Shown: positions 10,591 to 24,347, counted from the stretch's first letter. The stretch is DNA of 64,000 bases from Trichaptum fuscoviolaceum (GCA_910574455.1 CAJSYZ010000001.1:284006-348005); one strand, 5' to 3'. Program-made: numbers and translations. The notes: generated by a model not told the origin, from the sequence alone.

Positions 10591-12805
10591 AACGAGGTGA
10601 GCGATCATTGCCTGCATCGTTCCACTCAACAAATCACGGCCGCTCCGATTGATGACCATCATAATCCATCTGTCTTCCGGTCAAGTTCGTCCACTTCAGC
10701 GCTATTGCCTATTGAGACAGAACCGAGTTGGGCGTCGAGTTGATACTGGGAATTCCGACTCAAAACGTCGAGGTAGACGGTGAAAGCGATAGCCACTGCA
10801 TGGACAGGGCCAACTTGGATGGCAAGTGGTGAGGGAATGGACGTGTGCTCCTGTGTTCTTGAGGTGGGCTTCGACTATTTGAACTTCGGGATTCGATATG
10901 CAATACCTGCTTCCTAGTGTATGGGGGCAGTAATGAGCTTCCTGCACGCTTGAAATGCTTTGTGCGATAGACTTACCAGTGCTTTAAATCTTTGCGATTT
11001 CACCCATAGGCTTGCACGACACCGGCACCACGACTAAGGTGACCCTCTCGTTACACTAACATAGGCAGTATGACCTCACCTGCGCATCCCCCTGTTATGG
11101 TTTTGTCGCAGATATACACAGTTACTCATCGTGGATGGCGAATGTTGATAACTCTGCCCGTGCGCAAAGGGAACCGAGAGGTTGAGTTTTGACGAGTGGT
11201 CGATTAGAAGATTCTGTAGAGCGTAGCCACTAGAGCCATATGGTTTTCTGTGACGGTGGAGTGACGAAGAACATTTGGTCGTCCAAACATTAGAGAGGAT
11301 TGTACAAGAAACATACGATGTCGAGGATAGTATTAGAGAATATGACTGGTAGAGTTTCGGGGTCCCAGTCAAGCATGGTTCCGTTTTCGGCGGCGGATAT
11401 CATGTCTGCCATTTTCTACTCAACTCGCATCATCTCTTTCAACGCCCACAAATATTTTATTCAATGAATTCTGAAGCGAATAGTACAAGCGCATAAGTTA
11501 CTTTGCTCCCTCTCCACCATCGACAATCCTGAAAGATCTCCGAGAGATTCGCCTGAATCTCACCGCTCTCAGCATTCACCGGCAGAATATGGTCTTCATC
11601 TCGTTTATTCAACGCAAACGCTGCACCGGTATACTATCGCAGAAATCAGAAACTACATATTCCCGTGCGGTGTCAATGTATCCATTGCCAGAAGGTGGGG
11701 CGATGCGACTAGCCTGATAGCGGACTCAGATGGGACAGACACAGCTTTTGCCATCATTACAGGTGAGTATAAATTCATTGTATAGCAGCATAGCCTTAAT
11801 TGTTCATACTAGTAACACCTTAGGCGATTGCTATATAAGACGATCGCCGGTATGAAGGGATAGTACGGTAATACCCCAGAACATGTGCACACTACCCTGC
11901 CCCAATACGGCTATGGAACCTCAGCAGTTCCCCACATTCGAGCTATTGCATATTAGAGCATCCATATTACTAGTACTCGCTTGGCTATATGAGCTATGCA
12001 GCAACACAGCTTTTCCTATACAAAGTGAAGTTATATCTCCGTCAACGTTGACAGGTGGGAATGCAACACATTCTGCGGTCTTCAAGTCAGGGAGTCTCAG
12101 CCCGATCTTCCATTTATTGTCTTTATGCCTGTGGTGTTGTGCGCACTACAATGGAGCGTACTTGTATTAGGAAAGGAGCATGTAATACAATTGGAACTTT
12201 CAGTGTAGGTACATTGGCGATACAATCTGTGCTAATAGTGCTCACTGATTGTCCGTATAAGTCGGAGGAGCTTGACAAGGCGGGCCCGGGCCTTCTTCAA
12301 GTGGAATAATACGAAAAAGCAAAGCACACAGGAGATGCGCAAGTGAGTTGGAATTAGAGACTGTCAAAGTACCCTCCCAGTGACATGAAGGCGGAGTACG
12401 CAAGGAAGGAATTACCGAGCGACGTGCCAGACGGCGATCAGAGAGACAAAACTGCTCGGCGATGACAAACAGGAGTGCGTTTGATCGGAAATATGACCCA
12501 GAATTACACAAAGACGCTCTTCGCGGAAGGCGAAGCTCGGTGACTGCCCATCTTCAGGCGTGAAGGTATAAAAGATATCGAGGGGTTCACAAGTTATCAG
12601 ATTCGGCCGTTACCATCGATCGAACATTGATTGTACAATGTACACGGCGCAAAGACGAAAATTTAGCAGTCGGTAGACCCCAGAGATGTATAATGAAGAT
12701 AATGACGATTCCACGATAGCGATTTGAGTTGCATATGTTGGTCTTGGTGTTTCTGCCTTCATTTAGAATGTCCAAGATTTCATATCACAGATGAATAAAC
12801 TAGCG
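10590..12805. other. Unidentified degenerate DNA in unit B
   Basis: Homologous to 1170-3260 of unit A. It includes an extra piece at about 10700-10800 and lacks others. No gene supported. Confidence 0.5.
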
Positions 12806-12807
12806 AG

Positions 12808-13525
12808 AGCAAGGGTACCCCAGCCCAACACAGACACACCACAAGCGAAAACAATCGTACTCGATGAAGTTGTGCAAGACGACGGCGTGTCCAGGTAAGT
12901 GAGGAGGGAGGCCTATGGTGGCGGAGACTGTGGGCACGCAGCCTCAGTTAGGTGAAAGATTCTCCTTAGCACGACGAGCACGGAATGTGAAGAGCGGATC
13001 GCAGATGGGCCGGGTCATGCGCTACGTTTTGAGTAGCTCTGCAGTTTCCCGCCAAAAATACGCCCGGTGGCCGTGAGTTCGCGAGTTGGAGGAATCGGCC
13101 TTCTACCAGACGAGAAACGAGATTCCTCCACGTACCCCATCCATTCTGCCGCACGACCACGAGCATCGACACCTTCCGATCGATCCAATTAATATCATCG
13201 AGCGCGGTCCCGCCCGACGAGATGAGACCTGGCTCAGGCATGCGGCCGGCGATGGCGGGGAGGTGCACGTCGCTCGTCGAGCCGCCGAGGGCGCGCAAGA
13301 CAATGAAGGCGTTTTCGAACGACTGGTGCATGAGAATGAGTTGGGTGCGAAAGGTAACCGTGTTGCGAGGAGGAAACGGCAATGCAAGGGATGATCGAAT
13401 AGACTTGATCGATGGCGCGCTGTGGGCGTGCGGCTCCGAGGGCCCCATACCGGCGCATCGATGAGGTACGCAATAATCGACTCGGACGCGCGCAGCCACG
13501 AGATGTGTTGTCTCTTGAGAAAGTG
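12808..13525 (-). pseudogene. Second dehydratase relic in unit B, with Dlt1-like remnant
   Basis: Homologous to 3265-3965. Minus-strand pieces match the dehydratase around the GGSTN motif. A longer open piece (12966-13571) is still broken relative to the intact genes at 24.7 and 43.4 kb. An additional segment at 13050-13090, absent from copy A, separates two parts. Confidence 0.65.
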
Positions 13526-13608
13526 GTTTCAGGCATGGCTTGGTCGGACTGAGTGTGTGAGTTAGCTTCAATGGCGAGTCTCATCACTGACGCCACTCAC
13601 GCGGGGAA

Positions 13609-14450
13609 GTGGTTCACTCTTTATCCTCATGCATCATATCGCTCCTCTCACCAACCAATCGCAGTAGAACCATGACCCGTGCGACCTTCGGAATCTTCAT
13701 CAATCGACATCTGATCATCGAGACGTACCACAAGGCCGAGTGGCGAGCACATGCAGGTGAAGATACCTTCATAAGAGATCGCCCATCAGCTTCTTTTCCA
13801 CCCTCAAATATTCTACGGAAATAGCTTAACAGTCGTCCATGATGGCAATGTCTTAGTCCAACTAAACGTCTAGGTACACTGTTACGGCCTGGTTGTAACT
13901 CTGTTCGACACCGATTGCGGCAACATCTTCAATACGAAGGTGGTAACCAGAGGTGTATGAGACATGCGTGAACCAAACTTGATCGAAATGTGAGTCCTGG
14001 CTTGCGAACTTCAACTTGAAATTCTCGCCGCAGGGCAAGAACTGTCGGAAGGTGCATAAGTAAAAGTAAAGATGAGACAGACAAATGTCGACGCACCTCG
14101 CCCACCAGGAGCCAGTCAAACTCTGCTCCACGAACCACAAGCAAAGTTGGTTTCCAAACACAGCAGCGACATGTTGAGCTCTCGTCTGACTTCCCCTCCA
14201 ATGCCTACGTCGCTTTAAAACGCACGACTTGTTCACGATGATCGTCTTCGCAAATTGAACAATAATAGACTACATCCGTTCAACTCCGGCACATCTTGGT
14301 GCACTACACCAACTCCATCCCATCCATGCATCTGCATCGCTGTCTCCTCCGAGCTCGTTGAGCTAGTGTAGCGGTTGATCTCTTCAGGTTCGAGGACACC
14401 TCGCCAATGGTAAACAGCAAGCTGTGCGGGCGTCTCTCGCGAATGAGGCA
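13609..14450 (-). pseudogene. Unidentified degenerate spliced gene, copy B
   Basis: Counterpart of 4041-4720. The same terminal segment (FLPCGENFKLK; YTSGYHLRIEDVAAIGV) follows the same apparent intron. An upstream piece at 14233-14451 reads YHWRGVLEPEEINRYTSSTS. Frames upstream do not join cleanly. The family is not recognised. Confidence 0.4.
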
Positions 14451-15110
14451 TCAGTGGTTGGCGCGAGGATGATAGTGCAACGATTTCTTGCCAGGTGGCA
14501 GATGTTATAATCTTGGCTTAGGGTTTGATGAGTGAAGCAGATGAGAGAGGCGAGCATCAAGTCAGCGATTGGTAGACATAAGCATGTCTTGAAGGCGGAA
14601 CACACCTTCACTCAAATGCAGACCCACGACGAAGTTTTCGACTACCTTTCTCTACTTGGCTTCCAAAAGAACAACGTACACATCATCGAGGGTAACCTCA
14701 CCAACGACTAGATCGGAGAAGCGACTGGTGATTGCACAGCTCTGAAGTTGGGGATGACCATGTGCTCGTTACCGGAGTGCGGGAATGAGGAGATGGAAGT
14801 GTAGAAGGAAGGCAAAAGTGATTGACGCCAACGTCGTGAAGGCAGTGCTGCCAGGCTGTTCAAACTGTCGCCTGACACTGCCCTGGGCACTTCACGACCC
14901 ACACAGTCTGTCTCGCTCACGGGCTTCTCCAAGGTCCCAGCGCAGATTGCAGTGCACATCCAACCAGTACCGCTCTATCTAGGTCGCCTATATAATTTGA
15001 GCGTAGGACGAAGTGGTATCACACGCCCGATCACCCAGCTCACAGTTCAAGTTGGCACTCTCGAACAACCCGAACACCTTATCCAAATCACCCTTCTTGG
15101 CTAGGAGACA
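14450..15110. other. Degenerate stretch upstream of the unknown gene in unit B
   Basis: Homologous to 4720-5540 with short indels. It carries the same interrupted VHIIEGNLTND piece on the plus strand. The last 150 bp are well conserved and likely promoter-proximal. Confidence 0.35.
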
Positions 15111-15115
15111 ACAAT

Positions 15116-17901
15116 ATGATGATCATAATCCGAAATAAATCCAACCAGAAACGGGGCCGCGCGGTGGCAGGGAGACGCTGGTTTTTCAACGACACTCCCG
15201 ACTCCCAGGCAGAGATGCTCAGACGTATCTGCTTCCTTCTTGAACATATACAGCATGCTGACGCATCTGAACGCATCGATGATATTGCACTATCCGAAGG
15301 GTTCCGAGAACTCTTATATGGACCATATGGTTCAGAGTATAAGTATTCCAATGACTGGCACGAGCTTGCATGGGAGAAATTCCGAAACGAGATGGAACGA
15401 CAATTTGGACGCTTTGTCAATGATTCAACATCGACGCTTGCAACAATCGATGACAGCCCTGGCACGGGACGCATCATAGAAAAATATGTTTATCAACCCA
15501 TCGGACGATCTATCGAACGACTTTTACTCGCTATGGAACTCAGATACTTTCGGCCTCCGGAAAGGAGCGCACGTCAAATCATTAAATTCCTAGAAGCTTC
15601 CGCATTTTCTGGACGTCATATCCCGGATGATAAGATAAGCGAGCATTCGTTTCTTTATGACTATTTTCATGCGGGTAAGGATGAGGCGGAAAAGAATGCT
15701 CTGGACCGCATGTCCTTATTCCTGGAAATCAGTCGGGCGGAAGAAATTGTAAAGGCACTTCAAAGGCTATTGATACAAGCAAGGTAATACTAATATAGTC
15801 TGTATGATCTTGTTACTGACGACTGGAGGCTTTAGTTCAAAGCAACGAAGTATGCGTGTTGAGGCACAAAAACTAATATGGTCCCTCTTCAGATACAAGA
15901 ATATGGTCTTCCTGTTGAACGCTATGATAGATCTCCGGGATCTGGTGTGGGATGGATATTCAACTTTTCAGCACTGTTCGCCATTAGACCTTGATTTTCA
16001 AACTCACTTCTTGTTTCGACGGGATATGAACTCATTTTCTGATGATGCCTTAGTGAGGATGTTTGACGCCAAAGCAGAACATGAATTATCGCATCTTTCA
16101 ATCAGAGATATTTTAGAGACTTGTGCTAGGTGAGTTCAAATTCACGTAATACAATGACATTAACTCTAACCTTTTCTCACCTGTCGTATGAAGGGAAAAC
16201 AGAGGATTCTCGTCACTTCCAATTTGCCTTGTCTTTGAGAAGTTGAAGGAGCTTGTGGACTATACATATGACAACATGTGCACCGAGGAAACAGCAGAAG
16301 ATCTATATCTAACTCTCATTGCAATTCAAGGATATTCTACTAAGTATCCGTATACCTTAAGCATGCTAGAGCGACTCGATCTTAATCGCTATCCCATGAT
16401 CCCTTCAAGGAGAGAAGGAAGGTGGGAGTGCTTCATTGACATTCGAGTGCTACTATTTACGGAATATATGATTGATTAGGTCCGAATCAGAGATTAAGAT
16501 GATTGAGTTGTTGTGTCATTTCTTCATTAGGTCAGTGTTGCGATGGGTGAACATGTTCCCGGCATTCCACTGATAGTAAGCCTTTTTAGCTTGTTTATCA
16601 GCGATTTAAAGATTCGAAACTATGCAATATGCCAGTGGGCACTCGCGAAATGCTGTTTCTATCTGAACAATTTCGACAATGATTGGTATCTGATTCTCAA
16701 TGGTGGTATCGGGATGACCGAACTGGAGGCCAGGGCAACCGAAGACTATTTTCACAAAATCAACGAGGCGCTGGTGCGACGTGGTCCCGTAACTTTTGAG
16801 ATATTCAAAGACATGGTATCTAAGCCGCTCACATGGGAGAGATATTGCCAACCAGTACGCAGGCGGAAAGTCGGGAATCAAGCTCGGGTGCGATCTACTT
16901 GGGAATACAGGCTCTTTGTCTCTAAAAATATATCTCCAAACTCGTCCTTACTCTTCTGCTACTTCATACCCTTTTCTCGGGATTCTGGCAGTTTCAGGTG
17001 GTTGGACTACATCGGCTTCAACCGTATTCGAAGTTTATATGGGAAACATGAGAGGACGGAGTATTGGTTAAAAATTCGGAATTGGTTGTCCGCGCTGAAC
17101 CGCAATTCTATGACGATACCCGGAGATAGGCCAGGTACAGATTTATACAAGATCTTGGAATGGTGGCGAAATTTCGAGCCTTATCCCCTACCCAATCCAC
17201 TGCCTGCGCATGACCTATTGCAATGCGTGACATCGCCATTTCGTTTGCAGATCGAAATAAAATCATCTCGATTTTCGCCCATAATCGAAGAGCCTGACAC
17301 GCTTGTAACAGATGACATTCCGCATCTGGGACTTGCACGCGAACCTGCGCCTACTCCTCCTTCTTCTCCTCCTTGCGATTGCTATATTTGTAAGCGACGG
17401 TTGCATGAAGACGGGATGGATGGCACACCGCAGCCTTGGATCGATGGTACTCCATTAGAGGATAGGAATGAGGTTGATCCTGTGCACTTAAAGCTTGAAC
17501 CCATCGAGAACGTAGTACTGGCTGCACCTGCAGGTCGACTGCTATCAGTAGCATCTATGGAAATTGGATCTGCCGCCAACGACTGCGCCATTGTAGAGGG
17601 GGATGATACCATAGAAACTTGCTCGGACAGACGCTTTGGTCGCATGGTTGTGGCAGCGGAAACTTGCGTCTCGGGATCCTTTCCTTCATCAGATAGCGAT
17701 GAAGATCAGTCATTAGAGGACGCCGAATCGCTTCAGCCGCCAAGGAAGAAGGATTTCGATGACTCCGCAAGCGACACGGATTCGGTGATGACTGAAGTTG
17801 CAAAGGGCCCCACCGATTCATCCGATGAGGACGATATGTCAGTAGATGACTTTTGGTCGGCCAAAAGCACTGCGGAGCTTTCATTGGCTTCACTTGATTA
17901 G
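15116..17901 (+). CDS. Unknown five-exon gene, copy B (850 aa)
   Basis: Exons 15116-15783, 15836-16129, 16194-16421, 16480-16530 and 16590-17901 join in frame with the same intron phases as copy A. The 51-nt fourth exon and the short introns are conserved. The C-terminal region is longer than in A and contains a proline-rich PTPPSSPPCDCYICKRR stretch missing from A. It ends with the same FWSAKSTAELSLASLD. Copies differ by many replacements in exons 1, 2 and 5, yet about 400 bp from late exon 1 into exon 2 are identical, intron included. No known domain was recognised. Start and splice choices rest on two-copy comparison. Confidence 0.75.
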
Positions 17902-18249
17902 CCACGGTACGTCAACTACAGACTTTGCGATGCAGGAAGCGCCCACGCCAACGGACCCTCGTTGTTTCAGACACGATAAACCTTCTTTTGTACCGGACTT
18001 GCCGACGGTTTTTGTCCCAACTTTCGACTCATTTCTTTCGTATTCCATACCATTTCTCTTCCTGAAATGTCTTCTCTAATTCTTGAAAAAATGCTCTCCT
18101 GGTATCTGTAACAACAAATAAGACTTGTATATTGCCACACTGTACATACACAGACAGTTACTGTGCGATTTACTTATGACAAGTTGTTAACGCGAACTCG
18201 ACCCGAAAGCAAATGTCACCATTGCTACACAATTTCCATTCTGCGCACG

Positions 18250-19250
18250 CTACGATCTGCTCGAAAGGGTATCAACAGTATACCAACTTGTCATGCACAG
18301 GATAGACGCACCCAGTGATGGACAAGATCCACGATAATGTAGCTGTCTTTCTGGAGCGAGTCAAGTGGCGTCGCATTCTCAAGCGCAGCGGCATTCGACC
18401 CGTCTTCTCGTATATTACGTAAGCTTTTAACAAGGGCAACTACTGCTAACGCGGCTGATACAACCTGCAGCGCGACCTTCGCATATACCGTCCAGCTCCT
18501 CTGCTACCATCGTACGGCGTGTTCTTCATTCATCTGCCGGCCCATTACTTCTGGATCAGGGTCATTGCCTATTCGGGACAAATACTGAGTAAGGCGTCGA
18601 GGTGAAGTCTACCCAGCCTTCGAGATGAATCCAAGTAGCGTTCGACATGGACAAAGGAGCAGAAAAGTACTGCGTGGAAGAGCGGTGGAAGAGAACATGA
18701 TCGAGGGTATTGGCGTATGTTCGCTTCTGCTCGGAGTGTCACGGTGCTGACATGCACTTCGGAGGTAGTCCTTCATGAGCGATGATGATAGCCACTTGCT
18801 TCACTGACACGCAACGCTTCTCATGATTTCATCGCGATTGAGCGCAGCCTCCGTCCAGAGATTGATGAGGCTAGTGTCGATAACACGGTAGCGATCCAAG
18901 TCGCCTGAGCTCAGAATGGTGATGGTTTTCAGGCGTGGACGGCTTTGAGAGAGCGAGAGCAAAATGGAAGAAGAGGAGAGTGGCGCGCCAGTGGCATTAT
19001 TGGCAACAAAGTTCGTAAGATGAGAGCGCCACATCCTGTGTTTGGCAGAGACAACATCGAGATGGATTGGGACTATATATGGATCAGCTTTTGTTTCACC
19101 AACATCGAGGAATTACGAGCACTCACGTCAATTACCCTTTAGACTATTTTTCCCGTATGTCATCCCATTTGCAACATCTTCGACGGGCCTTCGTACAGAT
19201 ACTCCTCGTCCAAGGTGACTCTCCATAACTTAATCGGATTATAGAGGATG
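18250..19250 (-). pseudogene. Relic gene X, third copy
   Basis: Homologous to 8640-9640. Minus-strand pieces include LWRVTLDEEYLYEGP near 19190-19240 and a 77-codon piece at 18801-19034 (SRPRLKTITILSSG). Stops interrupt all frames. Unidentified. Confidence 0.35.
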
Positions 19251-20660
19251 CGAAGTGGCCACTTCAGAGATACAACGTTTGCGAAAAAAACAACCACGGA
19301 ACTGGACGTGACGCCGTACGTGGATGGTGATGAGAACACAACGAAGATGAGAGTTTAGGAATTTGAGGGATAAGAGGTAAGATAGCATCGACGAGAGAGA
19401 CGATTCTAGGATGCCAGCATTGGTAATGCTTAGGGAGAACAGGTCTGTTGTCGCTGACAATGACGACCTTGGGTACTCTGTTTCCTCCCTTGGCTATTGC
19501 CATTCTTTCTCTTCCCCTCGATGCGACTCCTGTCGTCACTCTACATAAATGCATAGAAGTTAAAGGAATTTATGGTAAGCGAACATTAGGACACTCACAT
19601 ACCCTTTAATGCCCATGCCGCCTCCAGCGTGCCCTCGCCCTGCTCTTTCTCGATCTCGAGTTCAGGCAGATTCGCCTGCTCAACCATAGCAGTATGCCAC
19701 CGGAGACAAAGCTGCGGCCTATCTGTATCTCATTTTCGACACAAAATTGGCCACAAAGTTTGCGCATGTCGATATTCGGATGTTGGTGTAGAGCATGCCT
19801 GAGATCTGGGTGGATAAGGACGTGTTGCAAATGACGAGGAAGCGTAGGACCGTGTAATGCACAGCGAGGGATGAGGCCCGCGAAGCTGTATGTAAAGGTA
19901 GTTTTTTGGTCAATCATTGTGTACGAAGTCCTTGAAGAGGATTAGCACGTACCTATAGAACGAACGTTTTCCAGGTTGACAGTACGGAAACGACCGCCTT
20001 CGTAATTTGTAACTTCACTCAAAATGGACAAGGTGTCAGATCGCAAACGTATGAACGAGTGAAAGCAAGGGACACACCTAGGTCACCCCAGCCCCTCAGA
20101 TAACGAAGCAAACGCCATCGCGCACGACACGAACGAGGAAGTCCTGCTCGAAGATGTGCACCACCCGCCACCGCGCTTCTTAGCTGTTCAGGCATATTTT
20201 CGACGACGAGCGTTCGGATTATCGCCCTCTCTGATGCAATCTGCCCTTGAGGTGTCGGGGCCTTTTTCGGACCCAACGAAAGCCGAAATCTGGGTGAAAA
20301 CGAACGTGATAAGACAAGCAGTTCCAAGTCGTGCATCAGCAGCATTGACCACAGTCATAGATAGTAAACTGGACGACTTACAATCGGTGCATAGGCAGCG
20401 TTGATAAACGCTGTCACTGACGTCGCGCAACCCAACCTCACTCGGCGCCGTACGGACGATCTGCAAGAGGACGAAGGTTCAGAGGGCGATGAGGTTGATC
20501 ATGACCGCAATGAGAGACACAGAGAGCGAATGATGGTCGTTTTGTTGAAGTCTTCAAGTGCAATTAGAGTACATATAATCATTGGTTGCATCGTCGTTGG
20601 GACGAAGGACACGTTAAGGTCACTGGCACCGCCGCACCGGCAGTGTGAGTACTAGTAGCG
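18981..20660. repeat. Tandem segmental duplication, partial third unit C
   Basis: The unit motif tggcgcgccagtggcattat recurs here with more divergence. Similarity to A and B covers the first roughly 750 bp: relic gene X, then the 3' end of a Dlt1-like gene. Beyond that, C keeps a longer Dlt1-like relic where A and B switch to dehydratase fragments. C may therefore preserve the older arrangement, though that is inference. Confidence 0.75.
19590..20660 (-). pseudogene. Dlt1-like pseudogene
   Basis: Minus-strand similarity to the Dlt1-like genes at 38.5-39.5 and 56.3-57.3 kb runs over most of their length. The C-terminal end lies near 19600-19700, the central exon near 20080-20160 and the membrane-segment exon near 20400-20560. 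Stops, frameshifts and inserted sequence interrupt it. It marks the site where units A and B keep only a 3' stub. Confidence 0.6.
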
Positions 20661-20855
20661 AGCTCAACTTGTTCTCACGGCCTTCAAGTTCTGAGTCAAC
20701 GCGATTGCTTGTGGTACCTCAGTCTAACTTGAAGTTACAAACAGCCCGCAGCACAACCACAGGGACAACTTGAACTTGAACCACAACCTTTATCATTGGC
20801 GATGCAATCATCAACTATGAACTCTTCACTGACACCTACCTTATAAACTTCTCGG

Positions 20856-22120
20856 ATGGAGAACATATGGAACGAAAAAATCAACAGACGGGATAGGATA
20901 TGGGCAGAGGACACACAAGAAAAGTGAGTAGTCAATTCTCTCTTCCATGTTTATTTGGAGAAATGCTCATCCTGAGTTTGTAGAGATTTTAATATTGAAG
21001 ACAAACCAGTGGACGTGTTTTCTGTCTTCGCAGGGGAGAAGGCCCGACAAATAGGTACGTTCCTTAAAAAACTCCCGTTCTGCAGCCGAGAGCATGCATC
21101 TTAATATTCGAGCCCACGTACCTCGACTATCTCCTTATGGTCTACCCGAAGAAATTATCTTGTCAGTATTTCGATTGACGTACGCCGGCTTCTACTCCGT
21201 CGTAAAGGTCGCGTTGATTTGCAAGATATTCTGGGCTGGATGTCCACTCAATATTTGCATGCCACCATATATCATTGTTATGGTTAAAGTGTATGACGGA
21301 GTGGCTCCGCTGGATCTATCATAAGTTTTAAGGGATATAGCACGATTTCGCTATATCCGCCAGGTGTATCAGCGACTAAACTGCTTGAGCACAATGCAAA
21401 GTGGAAGATGTCGATGATTTGTAGCCTTCCTTCTACCAGGTATGATCGCTGCTGTCTCTACGCAAACTGGACAACAGTACATGGATACCTCCGCCTTCGT
21501 TCGCCAATTAGGTTCCCAATTTGAAGAGCTGCCACCTTTTGCCGAAGCATTCAGACTTCCCAAATTTAATCTGGTTTCTCTACGCGGTCTCGGGACTTGA
21601 CAACTTACAACAACCATTACCAAACTCCGATGACGCCTTGGTGGACGCCATGGTTGGAAGTATGAAGTTAAGCCTAGGGCCCACGCTCACAAGGCTCCTA
21701 CTCATTTTCCCGTCGACATCTCAATACGGCACCATGGAACATTCCTACCCGTGATTCTGTGTCCAGGAGTCACACATCGTACGCTTTGCTTTCAAGTCAA
21801 AATGAAACTTCAATCAAAATGGACTATTTCACGCTGTAAGCATGGATTTCAGTTTTGCCGGACGTCTGGAAAGTATCACGCTCTACATGATATCCGGCCG
21901 CGAAGCTCAGGAGAGATTGTATCTCATCGACGACATCATTCAACATCTTCCAAGCACCTTGAAGTGCATTCGCCTGTATCTGGGAGAGGACATTCAACTT
22001 ATGTGCGACAAGCAGAGCTCATATCCGGGAGTTTTGGAATCTACCCACCTGTGTTTGAGGTTTCGCACCACACCAAATGCCACTGCGACAAGATTTCTTC
22101 CACCAGATTGCTAAGCAGTC
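20856..22120 (+). pseudogene. F-box-like pseudogene
   Basis: The plus strand begins with an exon-1-like piece (RRDRIWAEDTQEK followed by a gtgagt donor), as in the intact F-box genes. Then come broken pieces of the F-box segment (YGLPEEIILSVF, 21094-21324) and of the C-terminal part (EAQERLYLIDDIIQHLPST, near 21900-21960). Large internal deletions and frameshifts make it non-functional. Confidence 0.7.
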
Positions 22121-22511
22121 TAAGCTGTAGAAGATACAGTCAAAGGAGCTAACAGACATAGAAAATAGGAGAACAGAGAGCATATAAATCGAAGAATCTT
22201 GGGATGTTTTTCAAGAAGTGGTGGTACTCTGTGATCATGTATGTACACATTGGCACCTGATTTCACAGAAATGTTCACATACGGAGAATACTCATTTATG
22301 TAGTTCTCATTCTGCAACACTTATAGGGCAATCCGATAAACCCAAGAAGAACACAGGAAAGAGAACTGTAAACTTGAATAGGTACAATTGGCACACGATA
22401 CCGGTGGAAAACGTGTTACGCGGACTTCTTACGCATCATTGTCAGCAACCACATCGCTTGTCTTCAGATCCTCCTCTATACCACTAAGCACTGAGATCCC
22501 TGAACACCATT

Positions 22512-24144
22512 ATGTCCCTGCAAGGTGACGATGCATTTGTAGGTGCCGCAGATGCAGTCTGGAAGAGTGGACTCCGTAGGTTGGACAGCAAATGGGCAGA
22601 GGGTCTTCGGCGGTGGTGAGTAGCTGTAGCTGAAACGCTCCCAAGCCTCCCTAATGATGACTCGGATTGCCGTCAGCTACACGATCTTGGACGATATAGA
22701 AACTTCGACTTCATTGGAACGAGAAAGATTCAGACAGCTGGATAAGTTTCCCAAGCTGCTTGAGAGCCTCAACTCCGCTTTTGAGAGCATCCGCAACGAT
22801 GTTCGAGCTTGCATACCCGCGCTGTCGATCTGTGATCTTCCCGATGAAATCACTATGCACATTCTCGAATTGATTTGCACCAATATTCGATCTGTCGTAC
22901 AGGCCTCGTTCGTTTGCAAACACTTCAGGCGCATCGTGCTGTCGTCGCCACGCTTGTGGGCCGCCTGTACGCTCACACTCAACATGTCTCCGCATATTGT
23001 CGACGTGATTGCTACTCGGAGTGGATCATTGGGATTGGATGTGAAGATTTTGGACACAGTGAACTACAGGAACCCTGCTCGCTTATCGACTGGCAAACTC
23101 ACCAAACTGTTTCAATACAGTTCTAGATGGAAATCTGCCGTCTTTAAACCTTCCAGCACAACACGACAAGCTATATCCAGCAACTTCCCCTATCCTAACC
23201 TCCGCTCATTGGTCGAGCTAAGCATCAACGATTCATTCTCCTCGCTATCTACTTACACAAACTGGACATTACCAGCACTGCGCATCCTGAGGGTTCAAAG
23301 CGACGATACACTTCCAATCTCATTTGCCAGAAAGGTTCCATGCTTAACCAATTGCCAACTTCTACTACGTGATAATAGCGTCAGCTTCCTACCAGCTATC
23401 ACCGGACTCGTGGCACTGAACTTGCAGATTACCGATTCACCTGCTCAAAAGGTTCTAAATGGTTCTACTACTCTTAGCTTACCGCTGCTACGGAAACTAG
23501 GGCTCGAATTCCATGGCTTGCATGCGATTAATGGAAGCAATATTGTCAAGGCCATATTACCCTTGATATTGTGCCCAAATATCACCGAGTTAGTCTTGTG
23601 CATGAACGAGAGCCATAGAGGGTTGCTGCAGAGGGACACAAGGACTTTGCAGGAGGAGTGGGAAATCGAGCAAACACGTAGGACCATTCTGGCCTGCAAA
23701 AATGCTCTTCCACTTCTTAAAGAATTGTATCAATTTCTTCGCTCTTTCTCGCTTTTCATATCCCAGCCCGGCCGGATGAAGACTACCATATCGACTCCAC
23801 AGGAAAAGCTGTTTATCATCGATGACGTACTTGAACATCTTCCAAATACCATTGAGAGTGTCAACTTAGCCGCCTGGAGCATCCCGCTTTCATCGCATCG
23901 TGCAGATATCATGTCAGATATCTCCAGGGCCACTCACCCAAATCTTACGTCGCTTGCTATTGCTCCCACGCCGTGGACGGAGAAAACTGTGGCCTCTGAA
24001 GTTAGAAAGGAGCTGGGACAACGCAGCATGAGGCTGGAGGATTGTTTGAGCAAAGATGCTAGTAATGCACAGAGACAGATAGGACCTGCCACGATGGGCA
24101 CATGTATGTATTACTATGTTGGTTCTTTGCCTCCCACATTGTGA
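22512..24144 (+). CDS. F-box-like protein (523 aa)
   Basis: Two exons, 22512-22615 and 22677-24144, with a 61-nt GT-AG intron. The short first exon (MSLQGDDAFVG start, LDSKWAEGLRR end) matches exon 1 of the other family members. The protein has a helical N-terminal segment (ERERFRQLDKF), then an F-box-like motif at about residues 90-140 (ICDLPDEITMHILELICTN, FVCKHFRRIVLSS, LW). A long leucine-rich C-terminal region follows, with FIIDDVLEHLPNTIE near the end. In this family the F-box is expected to bind Skp1 in an SCF ubiquitin ligase; substrates are unknown. It is the left-arm partner of the gene at 49958-51562. Confidence 0.85.
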
Positions 24145-24347
24145 TGGAACCGGTTGTCATATCTAATCAGCTACCTCCTTTTCTACTTATTGCTTCATTT
24201 ACACATTATTCATATTCTCTCAACTGAGCTTCATAAGCTTACCCTCACGGTCACCAAATGAAAATATCTGATCGGGAGATTCTCTTTTATGTTTAACTTG
24301 GAGTCAAAGAAAGATGAGCCAAATATGATGTTTTATTTGTAGGAAAA

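Larger units (their letters stand above)
9381..18980. repeat. Tandem segmental duplication, unit B
   Basis: Second direct copy of the 9.4 kb unit, 9600 bp long up to the next occurrence of the same start motif at 18981. Order and orientation of contents match unit A: Dlt1 stub and dehydratase fragments, unidentified relics, then the unknown five-exon gene at 15116-17901. Similarity to A is patchy. One block in the unknown gene is identical including an intron, while neighbouring exons differ by substitutions and small indels. Confidence 0.9.
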
